Shown here piece by piece: positions 32,841 to 40,544 of a stretch of 64,000 bases of DNA. Position numbers and translations under genes: made by a program. The notes below the pieces were generated by a model. The model did not search any database, was not told where the DNA came from, and saw nothing but the letters and a program-made list of their open reading frames with translations. Numbering within the stretch: position 1 is the first letter of the stretch; each line of letters begins with the position of its first letter. Source of the DNA: Nonlabens xylanidelens (lineage in GTDB: Bacteria > Bacteroidota > Bacteroidia > Flavobacteriales > Flavobacteriaceae); the NCBI RefSeq assembly GCF_002934445.1, contig NZ_PTJE01000001.1, positions 930,001 through 994,000 of the forward strand, written 5' to 3'.

Positions 32841-33658
32841 TGCTTAGTAAAAAACAACTCACACAGTCTATAGAATATTTACAATCTCAAGGTTTTGAAG
32901 CTCCTGAGGTAGGAATCGTTCTTGGGACTGGTCTAGGTAAACTAGTGGATAGTATAGAAAATCAAAAAGTCGCACACTATAATCAAATACCTTCTTTTCC
33001 ACTGGCAACAGTAGAATTTCATTCTGGTAAATTGATTTATGGAGATTTAGGTGGTAAAAAAGTGGTGGTCATGCAAGGTCGTTTTCATTTGTATGAAGGT
33101 TATGATTTTATTGATATCACGTACCCAGTAAGAGTAATGCATGGTTTGGGAATTAAAAACTTATTAGTTTCTAACGCTGCAGGTGCGGTGAATCTAGATA
33201 TGAAAAAAGGTGATTTAATGCTTATCGATGACCATATCAATTTACAAGGTGGTAGTCCGCTTGCGTTTAAAGGTGTAAGTGAATTTGGTGAGCGATTCAC
33301 AGATATGAGTGCTCCTTATGATAAGGAGATGAATGATAAATTAAAATCGCTTGCAACATCTCAAAATATCTCTCTTAAAGAAGGTGTTTATGCTAGTGTA
33401 GTAGGACCGCAACTAGAAACTAGAGCAGAGTATAGAATGCTTAAAATATTAGGTGCAGACGCCGTAGGTATGAGTACGGTGCCAGAAATCATTGTGGCAA
33501 ATCATTTAAACTTGCCAGTAAGTGCTATATCTGTACTGACTGACGAGTGTGATCCTGATAATCTTGAACCAGTAGACATTGCAGATATTATCGCAATAGC
33601 CGGTACAGCAGAGCCTAAAATGGTTGCTTTATTTAAAGGGCTGATTGAATTGATCTAA
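32837..33658 (+). CDS. Purine nucleoside phosphorylase
   Basis: Trimeric-type purine nucleoside phosphorylase, 273 residues, splitting nucleosides with phosphate to base and ribose-1-phosphate. Motifs: GIVLGTGLGKLVDSI (phosphate loop), FHLYEGYD, SNAAGAVNLDMKKGDLMLIDDHIN, YASVVGPQLETRAEYRML, GADAVGMSTVPEIIVA. In arsenosugar-type clusters this enzyme is thought to act on an adenosyl-arsenical intermediate, but ordinary purine salvage would need the same enzyme. It is translationally coupled to the preceding gene. A terminator follows. Confidence 0.93.
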   Translation: MMLSKKQLTQSIEYLQSQGFEAPEVGIVLGTGLGKLVDSIENQKVAHYNQIPSFPLATVEFHSGKLIYGDLGGKKVVVMQGRFHLYEGYDFIDITYPVRVMHGLGIKNLLVSNAAGAVNLDMKKGDLMLIDDHINLQGGSPLAFKGVSEFGERFTDMSAPYDKEMNDKLKSLATSQNISLKEGVYASVVGPQLETRAEYRMLKILGADAVGMSTVPEIIVANHLNLPVSAISVLTDECDPDNLEPVDIADIIAIAGTAEPKMVALFKGLIELI

Positions 33659-33719
33659 TTTATATAATTGTACACTGTTATATTGATGTGATATTATCCT
33701 ATTACTTTTACAATGAATT

Positions 33720-33749
33720 AAAAAGCGGAATCTTGTTTTCCGCTTTTTT
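33720..33749 (+). terminator. Terminator after the purine nucleoside phosphorylase gene
   Basis: Arms AAAAAGCGGAA and TTCCGCTTTTT with an 8-nt loop, then Ts. The arm sequence recalls the interspersed palindrome but is a different structure. Confidence 0.85.
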
Positions 33750-33771
33750 GTTCTTTAAAATTAAGATAGAA

Positions 33772-33800
33772 TTGTTGTGCTTGAAGCAACACTAAGTTTG
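33772..33800 (+). promoter_or_regulatory. Promoter of the DUF547 lipoprotein gene
   Basis: TTG (33772-33774), 18-bp spacer, TAAGTTTG (33793-33800). The ATG at 33806 is only 5 nt downstream, so the transcript probably begins at the start codon. Confidence 0.7.
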
Positions 33801-33805
33801 ATATC

Positions 33806-34582
33806 ATGAAGTACATAACTATAGTATTATTAGTCCTATTAACAGCATCTTGTGTAGGTGGTGGTGATCTTTATTACGATACTTTGGAAAAAGGTCAAGA
33901 AATACCGTCTGAAAATGGACAGTTAGATCATAGTAAATGGGATGCTATTCTTAAAGAGTATGTAAATAGCGAGGGATTTGTGGATTATGTAGGTCTTAAA
34001 GAAGAACAGGCAGAATTAAAAGAATATTTAAGTTACTTAAATGAAAACGTTCCTCAAAAATCATGGAGTATTAATGAGCAATTTGCCTATTACATCAATT
34101 TGTATAATGCAAATACAGTAGACCTTATTCTTATGAATGACCTGCCTGCTAGTATTAAAGATATAGATGGACCTTTGGGTCAGGTGTGGTTAAAGAAATT
34201 TGCTCAAGTTGGAGATAAAGAATATTCTCTCGCAGCAATAGAAAAAAATGTGCTTCAAAAAATGGGAGACGCTCGCATTCATTTTGCTATTAATTGCGCT
34301 AGCTTTTCATGTCCTAAATTACAGAATACTGCGTTTACAGCAGCAAATGTGGACGCACTTATGGATAAAAGCGCAAAAGAATTTGTAAATTCAGAAAAGA
34401 ATGATCTTAGCGATCCTCAAAATCCTAAATTGAGTTCTATTTTTGATTTTTACCCAGAAGATTTTACCCAAAACGGTATGACACTCGCACAATTTATTAA
34501 TCAATATGCTGACTCACAGATAGCAGAAAAAGATTCTTATTCTTATAAGGATTATGACTGGTCATTGAATAGTCAGAAATAA
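33806..34582 (+). CDS. DUF547 domain-containing lipoprotein
   Basis: A 258-residue lipoprotein. Signal MKYITIVLLVLLTASC (lipobox Cys 16) is followed by DUF547: VDYVGLKEEQAELKEYLSYL, EQFAYYINLYNANTVDLIL, ARIHFAINCASFSCPKL, SIFDFYPEDF. The conserved His and Cys in IHFAINCASFSCP suggest a papain/transglutaminase-like active site, but the function is not known. DUF547 proteins recur beside arsenosugar-type glycosyltransferases. It has a strong promoter of its own and likely a leaderless message. Confidence 0.87.
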   Translation: MKYITIVLLVLLTASCVGGGDLYYDTLEKGQEIPSENGQLDHSKWDAILKEYVNSEGFVDYVGLKEEQAELKEYLSYLNENVPQKSWSINEQFAYYINLYNANTVDLILMNDLPASIKDIDGPLGQVWLKKFAQVGDKEYSLAAIEKNVLQKMGDARIHFAINCASFSCPKLQNTAFTAANVDALMDKSAKEFVNSEKNDLSDPQNPKLSSIFDFYPEDFTQNGMTLAQFINQYADSQIAEKDSYSYKDYDWSLNSQK

Positions 34583-34618
34583 AAACCGAACCTAGCTTGC
34601 TTACGTACATGTGACCAT

Positions 34619-35323
34619 ATGATCAGTATTATTATTCCGGTTCTTAATGAAGAATCTTCAATTATAAAATTATTAGACTACCTCTGTGGCTATGCAAATA
34701 ATGCTAGCTTATTAGAAGTTATCATTGTAGATGGTGGTAGTGATGATGAGACTGTAAAGTTAGTAAATGATTTTGCTTGTGCTCATCAGGATATGTCCGT
34801 ACGATTAATTAATTCGCAAAAAGGACGTGGTAAGCAATTACATAATGGCTCAAAAGTAGCCACAGGAGAAATTCTCTATTTTCTGCATGCAGATTCTTAT
34901 CCGCCTAAGGATTATGATTTGTTAATTATAAATGCGGTTAAAAATCAGCACGCTGCTGGTTGTTTCAGGATGAAGTTTAAAAGCTCACATCCTTGGTTAA
35001 TCATCATAGGATGGTTTACAAGATTCTCATGGAAAGCAAGTCGTGGTGGAGATCAATCTCAATACATTACGCGAGAATTGTATGATAAAATAGGTGGCTA
35101 TAAAACAAATATTCCTATTTATGAAGATTATGATCTTATTACAAGATTATATGAAATAGATCAATACTATGTAATCCCCAAATGGTTAAAAACTAGTGCA
35201 AGACGCTATCATGAAAAAGGCGTGATTAAGCTTCAGTGGTTTTATTTAACCATCTATTGGAGAAAATATCGAGGTGCAACTATTGACGAGTTGTATGAGT
35301 ATTATTTGAGTAAATGTGATTGA
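34619..35323 (+). CDS. Arsenosugar-cluster glycosyltransferase, TIGR04283 type
   Basis: GT2-family glycosyltransferase of 234 residues. Motifs: ISIIIPVLNEESSI at the start, VDGGSDDET (nucleotide-sugar binding), GRGKQLHNGSK, LHADSYPP (DXD-like), KASRGGDQSQYI and YEDYDLITRLYE. This fits TIGR04283, named from arsenosugar biosynthesis clusters, and pairs with the TIGR04282 gene upstream. There is no membrane span of note near the C-terminus, so it is probably peripheral. The acceptor is inferred from cluster context only. Confidence 0.83.
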   Translation: MISIIIPVLNEESSIIKLLDYLCGYANNASLLEVIIVDGGSDDETVKLVNDFACAHQDMSVRLINSQKGRGKQLHNGSKVATGEILYFLHADSYPPKDYDLLIINAVKNQHAAGCFRMKFKSSHPWLIIIGWFTRFSWKASRGGDQSQYITRELYDKIGGYKTNIPIYEDYDLITRLYEIDQYYVIPKWLKTSARRYHEKGVIKLQWFYLTIYWRKYRGATIDELYEYYLSKCD

Positions 35324-35328
35324 TATTA

Positions 35329-36231
35329 TTACTCTGCAGTTAACTCGGTAAACATCGCTTCTAGATTTTTATTCTTTTTATTAAGGGATAGAATTTTTAA
35401 TCCATTATCATGAGCAAAATCAAAGACCGTGCTGCGCATGTCTTCTTTAGTCTCAAATTTAAGGCTGTAGTTAAAACCCTGTAGTTGTTTTACCTCTCGT
35501 ACTCTATTTATTTGATTGAGTAATTCTGGCTCTACGCGGTAATCAAATTCTACCTCGATAACTTGAACAGTATCACTATTAAGATTTTTAAGATAATCGT
35601 CTGCGACTATTTTGCCTTTATTAATAATAATCACGCGATCACACATCGCTTCTACCTCTTGCATGATATGCGTGGAGAGAAGAATGGTAGTGTTTTCACC
35701 TACTTTTTTAATTAATTGACGTATTTCTACCAATTGATTAGGGTCTAGACCTGTTGTTGGTTCGTCTAGAATTAAAACTTTAGGACAGTGCAGTAACGCA
35801 TTGGCTAGTCCCACACGTTGTTTGTAACCCTTAGAAAGTTCGTTTATTTTTTTACCTACATGAGACGTTAGTCCAGTTTCTTCAATAACCTCGTTGATTC
35901 TTTTTTTAGAATCAGTGATGTTATAAACTCCTGCACTAAAAGAAAGATATTCCTTTACGTACATATCTGGATATAAAGGATTGTTCTCTGGTAAATAGCC
36001 TATCGATTTCTGTACCTCACGTTGTTCTTCTACAACATCATGTCCGTTTACAATCGCATTTCCTTCATTTGCATTAAGGTAGGTAGTGAGAATGCGCATC
36101 ATGGTAGATTTTCCAGCACCATTAGGGCCTAAAAAACCAACTATTTCACCACTATTAATGGTAAAACTAACTTCATCGAGAGCTTTTTGCTGCCCGTAAT
36201 ATTTAGATACTTTACTTACTTCTATAGACAT
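35329..36231 (-). CDS. gldA: Gliding motility ABC transporter ATP-binding subunit GldA
   Basis: ABC ATPase of 300 residues. Walker A GPNGAGKST (about 41), signature LSKGYKQRVGLANALL (about 130), Walker B VLILDEPTTGLDP (about 152) and the H-loop LSTHIMQEVEAM. The length, the SIGYLPENNPLYPDMYVKEYLSF block and the host group fit GldA, partner of GldF/GldG in gliding. The membrane subunits are not in this window. The start is ATG 36231: a frame open to 36300 would translate the interspersed palindrome 47 bp upstream. A DUF-level homologue with another cargo is possible. Confidence 0.85.
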   Translation of the reverse strand: MSIEVSKVSKYYGQQKALDEVSFTINSGEIVGFLGPNGAGKSTMMRILTTYLNANEGNAIVNGHDVVEEQREVQKSIGYLPENNPLYPDMYVKEYLSFSAGVYNITDSKKRINEVIEETGLTSHVGKKINELSKGYKQRVGLANALLHCPKVLILDEPTTGLDPNQLVEIRQLIKKVGENTTILLSTHIMQEVEAMCDRVIIINKGKIVADDYLKNLNSDTVQVIEVEFDYRVEPELLNQINRVREVKQLQGFNYSLKFETKEDMRSTVFDFAHDNGLKILSLNKKNKNLEAMFTELTAE

Positions 36232-36277
36232 AAGGTAAAGATAAGAAATGTAACGCTTAGAAGATTGTTTTTTATCT

Positions 36278-36293
36278 CGCTTTCGCGAAAGCG
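36278..36293. repeat. Interspersed palindrome, copy 11
   Basis: Perfect core, 22 bp with matching TCT/AGA flanks, 47 bp upstream of the gldA ATG. Confidence 0.95.
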
Positions 36294-36399
36294 AGAACAT
36301 TACAATTACCCTACTATAACGATAGAGTAGTAAATATTCCTTAAAAGTTCTTGAAAACTAATGGATTTATAAAAATCTATTTTACATTAGCTGCTTATT

Positions 36400-36468
36400 A
36401 TGATGACAAATATTTATTTCTGGTATGGATTTTACTTCTATTTTATAGAGGGAAAGGCTGTATTGTAA
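36400..36468 (+). CDS. Aromatic amino acid leader peptide
   Basis: A 22-codon frame too short for usual gene finders: MMTNI, then YFWYGFYFYF, then IEGKAVL and TAA. Codons 6-15 are Tyr, Phe, Trp, Tyr, Gly, Phe, Tyr, Phe, Tyr, Phe, so nine of ten are aromatic. A terminator and a competing pairing follow before pheA at 36532. This is the layout of ribosome-mediated attenuation leaders such as those of enterobacterial pheA and trp. A ribosome short of Phe, Tyr or Trp tRNA would stall here. The stop lies 64 bp before the pheA start. Confidence 0.85.
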   Translation: MMTNIYFWYGFYFYFIEGKAVL

Positions 36469-36523
36469 TAATTAAACAATTTATATAACAACAAAGCCTT
36501 GATCTAATCAAGGCTTTTTTTTT
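36454..36523 (+). promoter_or_regulatory. Transcription attenuator of the aromatic operon
   Basis: Terminator: perfect 11-bp stem (36493-36503 with 36507-36517), loop CTA and T-run to 36523. Antiterminator: AAGGCT (36454-36459) can pair with AGCCTT (36495-36500), which destroys the terminator stem. An inner ATTGT/ACAAT pair (36462-36466 with 36476-36480) would support it. A ribosome stalled on the aromatic codons leaves AAGGCT free; one reaching the stop at 36466 covers it. Confidence 0.8.
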
Positions 36524-36531
36524 ACTCAAAA

Positions 36532-37344
36532 ATGAAAGTAGCTATTCAAGGTATTAAAGGTTCTTATCACCATCAGGTGGCTGTCGAGCTATGTGGTGAT
36601 GTGGATTTATTAGAATGTGATTCATTTGACCAACTAGTAATAGCTGTTTCAAACGGTCAGGTGGATAAAGGAATTATGGCTATAGGTAATTCTATTGCCG
36701 GTAGCATATTACCCAATTACAGTTTGATTAGAGAACAAAAACTACATATAACAGGAGAGTATTATTTAAATATAGAGCACCAGTTAATGGCGCTGCCAGG
36801 TCAGGATATTACAGATATAATAGAGGTGCAATCTCATCCTATGGCTTTGTTGCAATGCAAGCCATATTTTAGAAACCACGAACAAATTAAACTGGTAGAA
36901 ACAGATGACACAGCGGCTGCCGCTTTTAGAATTGCGCAAAGTAATAAACGTGGTATTGCGGCAATAGCGTCTGCACACGCGGCACAATTGTATGGATTAG
37001 AAATTATATCAGGAGATATTCAAGAAGTAAAGAAAAACGCAACCAGATTTGTGGTCGTAGAGAAATCAAATGGCTTTGTAAAAGAAGTGAATAAAGCGAC
37101 TATTAATTTTACTACCGGACACCAGCCAGGTAGTCTGGGAGAAATTTTAATCACTTTAGGTAAACTAGATATTAATGTTTCAAAAATTCAATCCATACCT
37201 ATTGTAGAAAAGCCGTTCTTATTTTCATTTGTCGCAGATCTTGAATTTAAACGAATGGGTCAGTTTGAAGAAGCAAAATTAGAACTAGGTATTCTAGTAG
37301 AATCACTAGTTATTTTAGGAATATATAAATCACACTCGCTATGA
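36532..37344 (+). CDS. pheA: Prephenate dehydratase
   Basis: Converts prephenate to phenylpyruvate, the last unique step toward phenylalanine, 270 residues. The catalytic domain shows VAIQGIKGSYHHQVA, GIMAIGNSIAGSI, VQSHPMALLQC and the TRF motif KKNATRFVVVE (about 165). The C-terminal ACT domain (about 188-265) has the Gly loop HQPGSLGEIL; the usual ESRP regulatory motif is replaced by QSIP. It lacks the chorismate mutase domain, which is instead fused to the DAHP synthase at the end of the operon. It overlaps the next gene by 4 bp and is controlled by the attenuator just upstream. Confidence 0.93.
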   Translation: MKVAIQGIKGSYHHQVAVELCGDVDLLECDSFDQLVIAVSNGQVDKGIMAIGNSIAGSILPNYSLIREQKLHITGEYYLNIEHQLMALPGQDITDIIEVQSHPMALLQCKPYFRNHEQIKLVETDDTAAAAFRIAQSNKRGIAAIASAHAAQLYGLEIISGDIQEVKKNATRFVVVEKSNGFVKEVNKATINFTTGHQPGSLGEILITLGKLDINVSKIQSIPIVEKPFLFSFVADLEFKRMGQFEEAKLELGILVESLVILGIYKSHSL

Positions 37345-38504
37345 TACAACCAGCAAAGAGACTCGATAGCGTCCAAGAATATTATTTTGCGACAAAGTTG
37401 CGCGAGGTAAGAGGTTTTATAAATGAAGGTAAACCTGTTATAAATGCAGGTATAGGTAGTCCAGACTTATTACCGCCACCTAATGTGGTGCCGGCTCTTA
37501 TAGAAGCGGTTCAAGATGCTAGAGCACATGGTTACCAGAGCTATTTAGGATTGCCAGAATTAAGAAATGCCATGGCTGGCTTTTATAAAAAGCAATATCA
37601 AGTAATAGTAAATCCAGAGTCAGAAGTAGTTCCTTTAATGGGAAGTAAAGAAGGTATTTTGCATATTTCTATGGCTTTTTTAAATCCAGGAGATGAGGTT
37701 TTAATTCCAGATCCTGGTTATCCTACTTATGCAAGTGCGACTAGATTATGTGAGGCGACTGCTGTAACTTATAATTTAACAGCATCTCAAAACTGGATGC
37801 CAGATTTTGAAGCGTTAGAAAAACTCGATCTTTCTAGAGTAAAGATCATGTGGACTAACTACCCTCATATGCCTACAGGCGCTGCTGGGTCGTTAACTGT
37901 TTTTAAAAAATTAGTAGCATTTGCAAGAAAGCATAACATTCTAATAGTTAATGATAATCCATACAGCTGTATAGGTTATGATAATAAAATAAGTATCCAT
38001 CAAATAGATGGTGCTATGGATGTTGCTCTAGAATTAAATTCTATTAGTAAAACTTATAACATGCCTGGGTGGAGAGTAGGTATGCTTACTGGTGCTGCTG
38101 CATTACTTAAAGAGGTTCTTAAAGTAAAGACTAACATGGATAGCGGTATGTTTTATGGTGTGCAAAAAGGAGCAATTGCTGCTTTGCAAACAGATAATAG
38201 CTGGTTAAATACTCAAAATGAAATCTATAAAAAACGTAGAGCTGCAACTATAAAACTTGCAACAAGTTTAAGCTTACAACCGCAGGAACAAGATGGCGGT
38301 TTATTCTTATGGTGTAAACTACCAGATGGGCAGTCAGATGATAAAGCATTTGTAGACCATTTATTACATAATAATGATATCTTCATCGCTCCAGGAAGTA
38401 TTTTTGGTAAAAACGGAAAAGGCTATGTGCGTTTTTCTCTTTGTGTAGAAGAAAAGCAAGTAGAAGAAATGATATTAAGAGTGGCTAATAATGTAGAGGT
38501 ATGA
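37341..38504 (+). CDS. PLP-dependent class I/II aminotransferase
   Basis: A 387-residue fold-type I aminotransferase. Features: GIGSPDLLPPPNVV, YQSYLGLPELRNAM, the aromatic-stacking PDPGYPTYAS, NDNPYSCIGYD, the PLP-lysine block ELNSISKTYNMPGWRVGM (Lys in SKTYN, about 236) and the C-terminal Arg in GYVRFSLCV. Placed between pheA and tyrA, it most likely transaminates phenylpyruvate and 4-hydroxyphenylpyruvate to Phe and Tyr. Prephenate is a possible substrate instead. It overlaps both neighbours by 4 bp. Confidence 0.9.
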   Translation: MIQPAKRLDSVQEYYFATKLREVRGFINEGKPVINAGIGSPDLLPPPNVVPALIEAVQDARAHGYQSYLGLPELRNAMAGFYKKQYQVIVNPESEVVPLMGSKEGILHISMAFLNPGDEVLIPDPGYPTYASATRLCEATAVTYNLTASQNWMPDFEALEKLDLSRVKIMWTNYPHMPTGAAGSLTVFKKLVAFARKHNILIVNDNPYSCIGYDNKISIHQIDGAMDVALELNSISKTYNMPGWRVGMLTGAAALLKEVLKVKTNMDSGMFYGVQKGAIAALQTDNSWLNTQNEIYKKRRAATIKLATSLSLQPQEQDGGLFLWCKLPDGQSDDKAFVDHLLHNNDIFIAPGSIFGKNGKGYVRFSLCVEEKQVEEMILRVANNVEV

Positions 38505-39361
38505 AAAATATATTTCTAATAGGGACAGGACTAATAGGTGGCTCAATCCTTAAAGACTTGCGCAACCATTATCCAGAGTCGACATTATATGGTATTGATA
38601 AAAATCCAGAACATGCTTTAAAGGCAAAAAGCAATAAAATTATCGATCACGTTGCACAGATAGAAGATGTTAAAGATGCACAGTTAGTCATCGTTTCTAT
38701 ACCAGTAGATGTGGCACTAAAAGTTTTACCTCAAGTACTCGACCTAGTAAATGAAGAAGCATTAGTTATAGATGTAGGATCTACTAAAGAGGCTATTTGT
38801 AAATCGGTAGAAGAGCATAAGAATAGAAGACAGTTTCTAGCCGCACATCCTATAGCAGGTACTGAGTTTTCTGGACCAGATGCAGCTATTCATGATTTGT
38901 TTAAGAACAAAACAATGATAGTTTGTGAGGTAGAAAAAACAGCTTTTAAATTGCAAGAAAGCGCAATAGCACTTTTTGAGAAATTAAAAATGAGAGTGCG
39001 TTACATGACGCCGGCGGCACATGATAAACATATCGCTTATGTCTCTCATTTATCGCATATATCTAGCTTTATGTTAGGGAAAACAGTGATACAAGAAGAG
39101 GTGAATGAGCGTGATATCTTTGATCTTGCAGGTAGTGGTTTTGAAAGCACAGTACGATTAGCAAAAAGTTCTCCGGCCATGTGGACACCTATCTTTGCAC
39201 AAAATAAGGAACACGTTCTAGCTAGTCTAGATGGATATATTGAGAATTTATCTCGCTTTCGCGAAAGCGTAAAAAACAACGATCATAACGCCATATTTAA
39301 AGATATGGAACAAACAAATAGAATAAAAACGATACTGAAAGGAATAGAAAATGGAAAATAA
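38501..39361 (+). CDS. tyrA: Prephenate dehydrogenase
   Basis: NAD(P)-dependent oxidative decarboxylation of prephenate to 4-hydroxyphenylpyruvate on the Tyr branch, 286 residues. The Rossmann motif is FLIGTGLIGGSILKDL at the N-terminus, then VIDVGSTKEAI, the catalytic His region LAAHPIAGTEFSGPD, and the helical dimer domain with HLSHISSFMLGK and DLAGSGFESTVRLAKSSPAMW. Near residue 253 the helix reads LSRFRESVKNN, encoded by a perfect interspersed palindrome with no apparent length change. It overlaps the downstream gene by 11 bp. Confidence 0.93.
   Translation: MKNIFLIGTGLIGGSILKDLRNHYPESTLYGIDKNPEHALKAKSNKIIDHVAQIEDVKDAQLVIVSIPVDVALKVLPQVLDLVNEEALVIDVGSTKEAICKSVEEHKNRRQFLAAHPIAGTEFSGPDAAIHDLFKNKTMIVCEVEKTAFKLQESAIALFEKLKMRVRYMTPAAHDKHIAYVSHLSHISSFMLGKTVIQEEVNERDIFDLAGSGFESTVRLAKSSPAMWTPIFAQNKEHVLASLDGYIENLSRFRESVKNNDHNAIFKDMEQTNRIKTILKGIENGK
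39254..39269. repeat. Interspersed palindrome, copy 12
   Basis: Perfect core inside tyrA, read as SRFRES in a C-terminal helix. Confidence 0.95.
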
Positions 39362-40433
39362 AAAAGAATTTAGGAGTTGGTTAGATGCTCACAAATTAGA
39401 GCATCCGATAGTAATCGCTGGGCCATGCAGCGCAGAGACAGAAGAACAAGTACTTAAAATTGCACACCAGTTAAAAGACACTGATGTGACTTACTTGCGT
39501 GCTGGTATATGGAAACCTAGAACACGTCCAGGTAACTTTGAAGGTGTAGGTGCGATAGGTCTTAAATGGTTGCAAAAAGCCAAAGCAGAAACAGGACTTT
39601 TAACCGCAACTGAGGTAGCAAACCGTGCTCACGTAGAACTAGCACTAGAACATGATATAGATTTATTATGGATAGGAGCAAGGTCTACTGTAAGTCCTTT
39701 TATAGTTCAAGAAATAGCAGATGCTCTTGAGGGAACGGATAAAGTGGTACTGGTTAAGAATCCAGTAAATCCAGATCTAGCACTATGGATAGGTGCTGTA
39801 GAGCGCTTTCATACGGCAAATATTAAAAACCTAGGTGTTATCCATAGAGGTTTTTCTACCTATGATAAGTCAAAGTACCGTAATAATCCAGAATGGCAAA
39901 TAGCTGTCGATTTCCAGACACGCTATCCAGATATACCTTTAATATGTGACCCATCACACATTACTGGTAAAAGAGATATGATACTAGAAGTATCGCAAAC
40001 GGCACTAGATTTAAACTTTGACGGTTTAATGATAGAGACGCATTACGATCCAGATAATGCATGGAGTGATGCAGCACAGCAGGTAACGCCAGATTCTCTT
40101 ATCCAAATATTCAAGGATTTACGCATAAGAAAAGAGCAAGATGATGAAGTAGGTTACCAGTCTAAGTTAGGTGTTCTTAGAGCCCAAATCGATATTATAG
40201 ATAATTCTATTATTGAGACATTAGGTAAAAGAATGAAAACTGCCGATGCTATAGGGGAACTTAAAAAAGAGCGTAACGTTGCTGTTTTACAATCTAAAAG
40301 ATGGAATGAGATTTTAGGTAAAATGATTCTCGCTGGAGAAGAGCAAGGTTTAAGTGAAGAGTTTATACTGCGTGTTTTTAAAGCAGTGCACCAAGAATCT
40401 ATTGTGCATCAAGAAAAGGTGATTAATAATTAA
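39351..40433 (+). CDS. Bifunctional DAHP synthase/chorismate mutase
   Basis: A 360-residue fusion: an N-terminal KDPG/AroG-like 3-deoxy-7-phosphoheptulonate synthase (about 15-260: IVIAGPCSAETEEQ, LRAGIWKPRTRPG, LLTATEVANRAHVE, LWIGARS, VLVKNPVNPDLALW, LICDPSHITGKRD) and a C-terminal AroQ chorismate mutase (about 270-355: LRAQIDIIDNSIIETLGKRM, AIGELKKE). It holds the first committed step of the shikimate pathway and the branch to prephenate, so this operon contains both ends of the route to Phe/Tyr. Such fusions are typical of Bacteroidota. A terminator follows. Confidence 0.93.
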   Translation: MENKKEFRSWLDAHKLEHPIVIAGPCSAETEEQVLKIAHQLKDTDVTYLRAGIWKPRTRPGNFEGVGAIGLKWLQKAKAETGLLTATEVANRAHVELALEHDIDLLWIGARSTVSPFIVQEIADALEGTDKVVLVKNPVNPDLALWIGAVERFHTANIKNLGVIHRGFSTYDKSKYRNNPEWQIAVDFQTRYPDIPLICDPSHITGKRDMILEVSQTALDLNFDGLMIETHYDPDNAWSDAAQQVTPDSLIQIFKDLRIRKEQDDEVGYQSKLGVLRAQIDIIDNSIIETLGKRMKTADAIGELKKERNVAVLQSKRWNEILGKMILAGEEQGLSEEFILRVFKAVHQESIVHQEKVINN

Positions 40434-40447
40434 ATTACTACATTCAT

Positions 40448-40474
40448 AAGGGCAGATTAATTTCTGTCCTTTTT
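40448..40474 (+). terminator. Terminator of the aromatic operon
   Basis: AAGGGCAGA pairs with TCTGTCCTT (one G-U) around a 6-nt loop, then Ts, 14 bp past the stop. Confidence 0.75.
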
Positions 40475-40509
40475 GATTTTTAGAAAAATCTCTTTAGCTT
40501 TAAAAAGCG

Positions 40510-40517
40510 TAATTTTG
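40510..40517 (+). promoter_or_regulatory. -7 promoter element of rsgA
   Basis: TAATTTTG, a full TAnnTTTG match, 27 nt before the rsgA ATG and after the aromatic operon terminator, so rsgA starts a new unit. Confidence 0.6.
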
Positions 40518-40544
40518 TGATATGCAGAAAATACAACTTAATTA

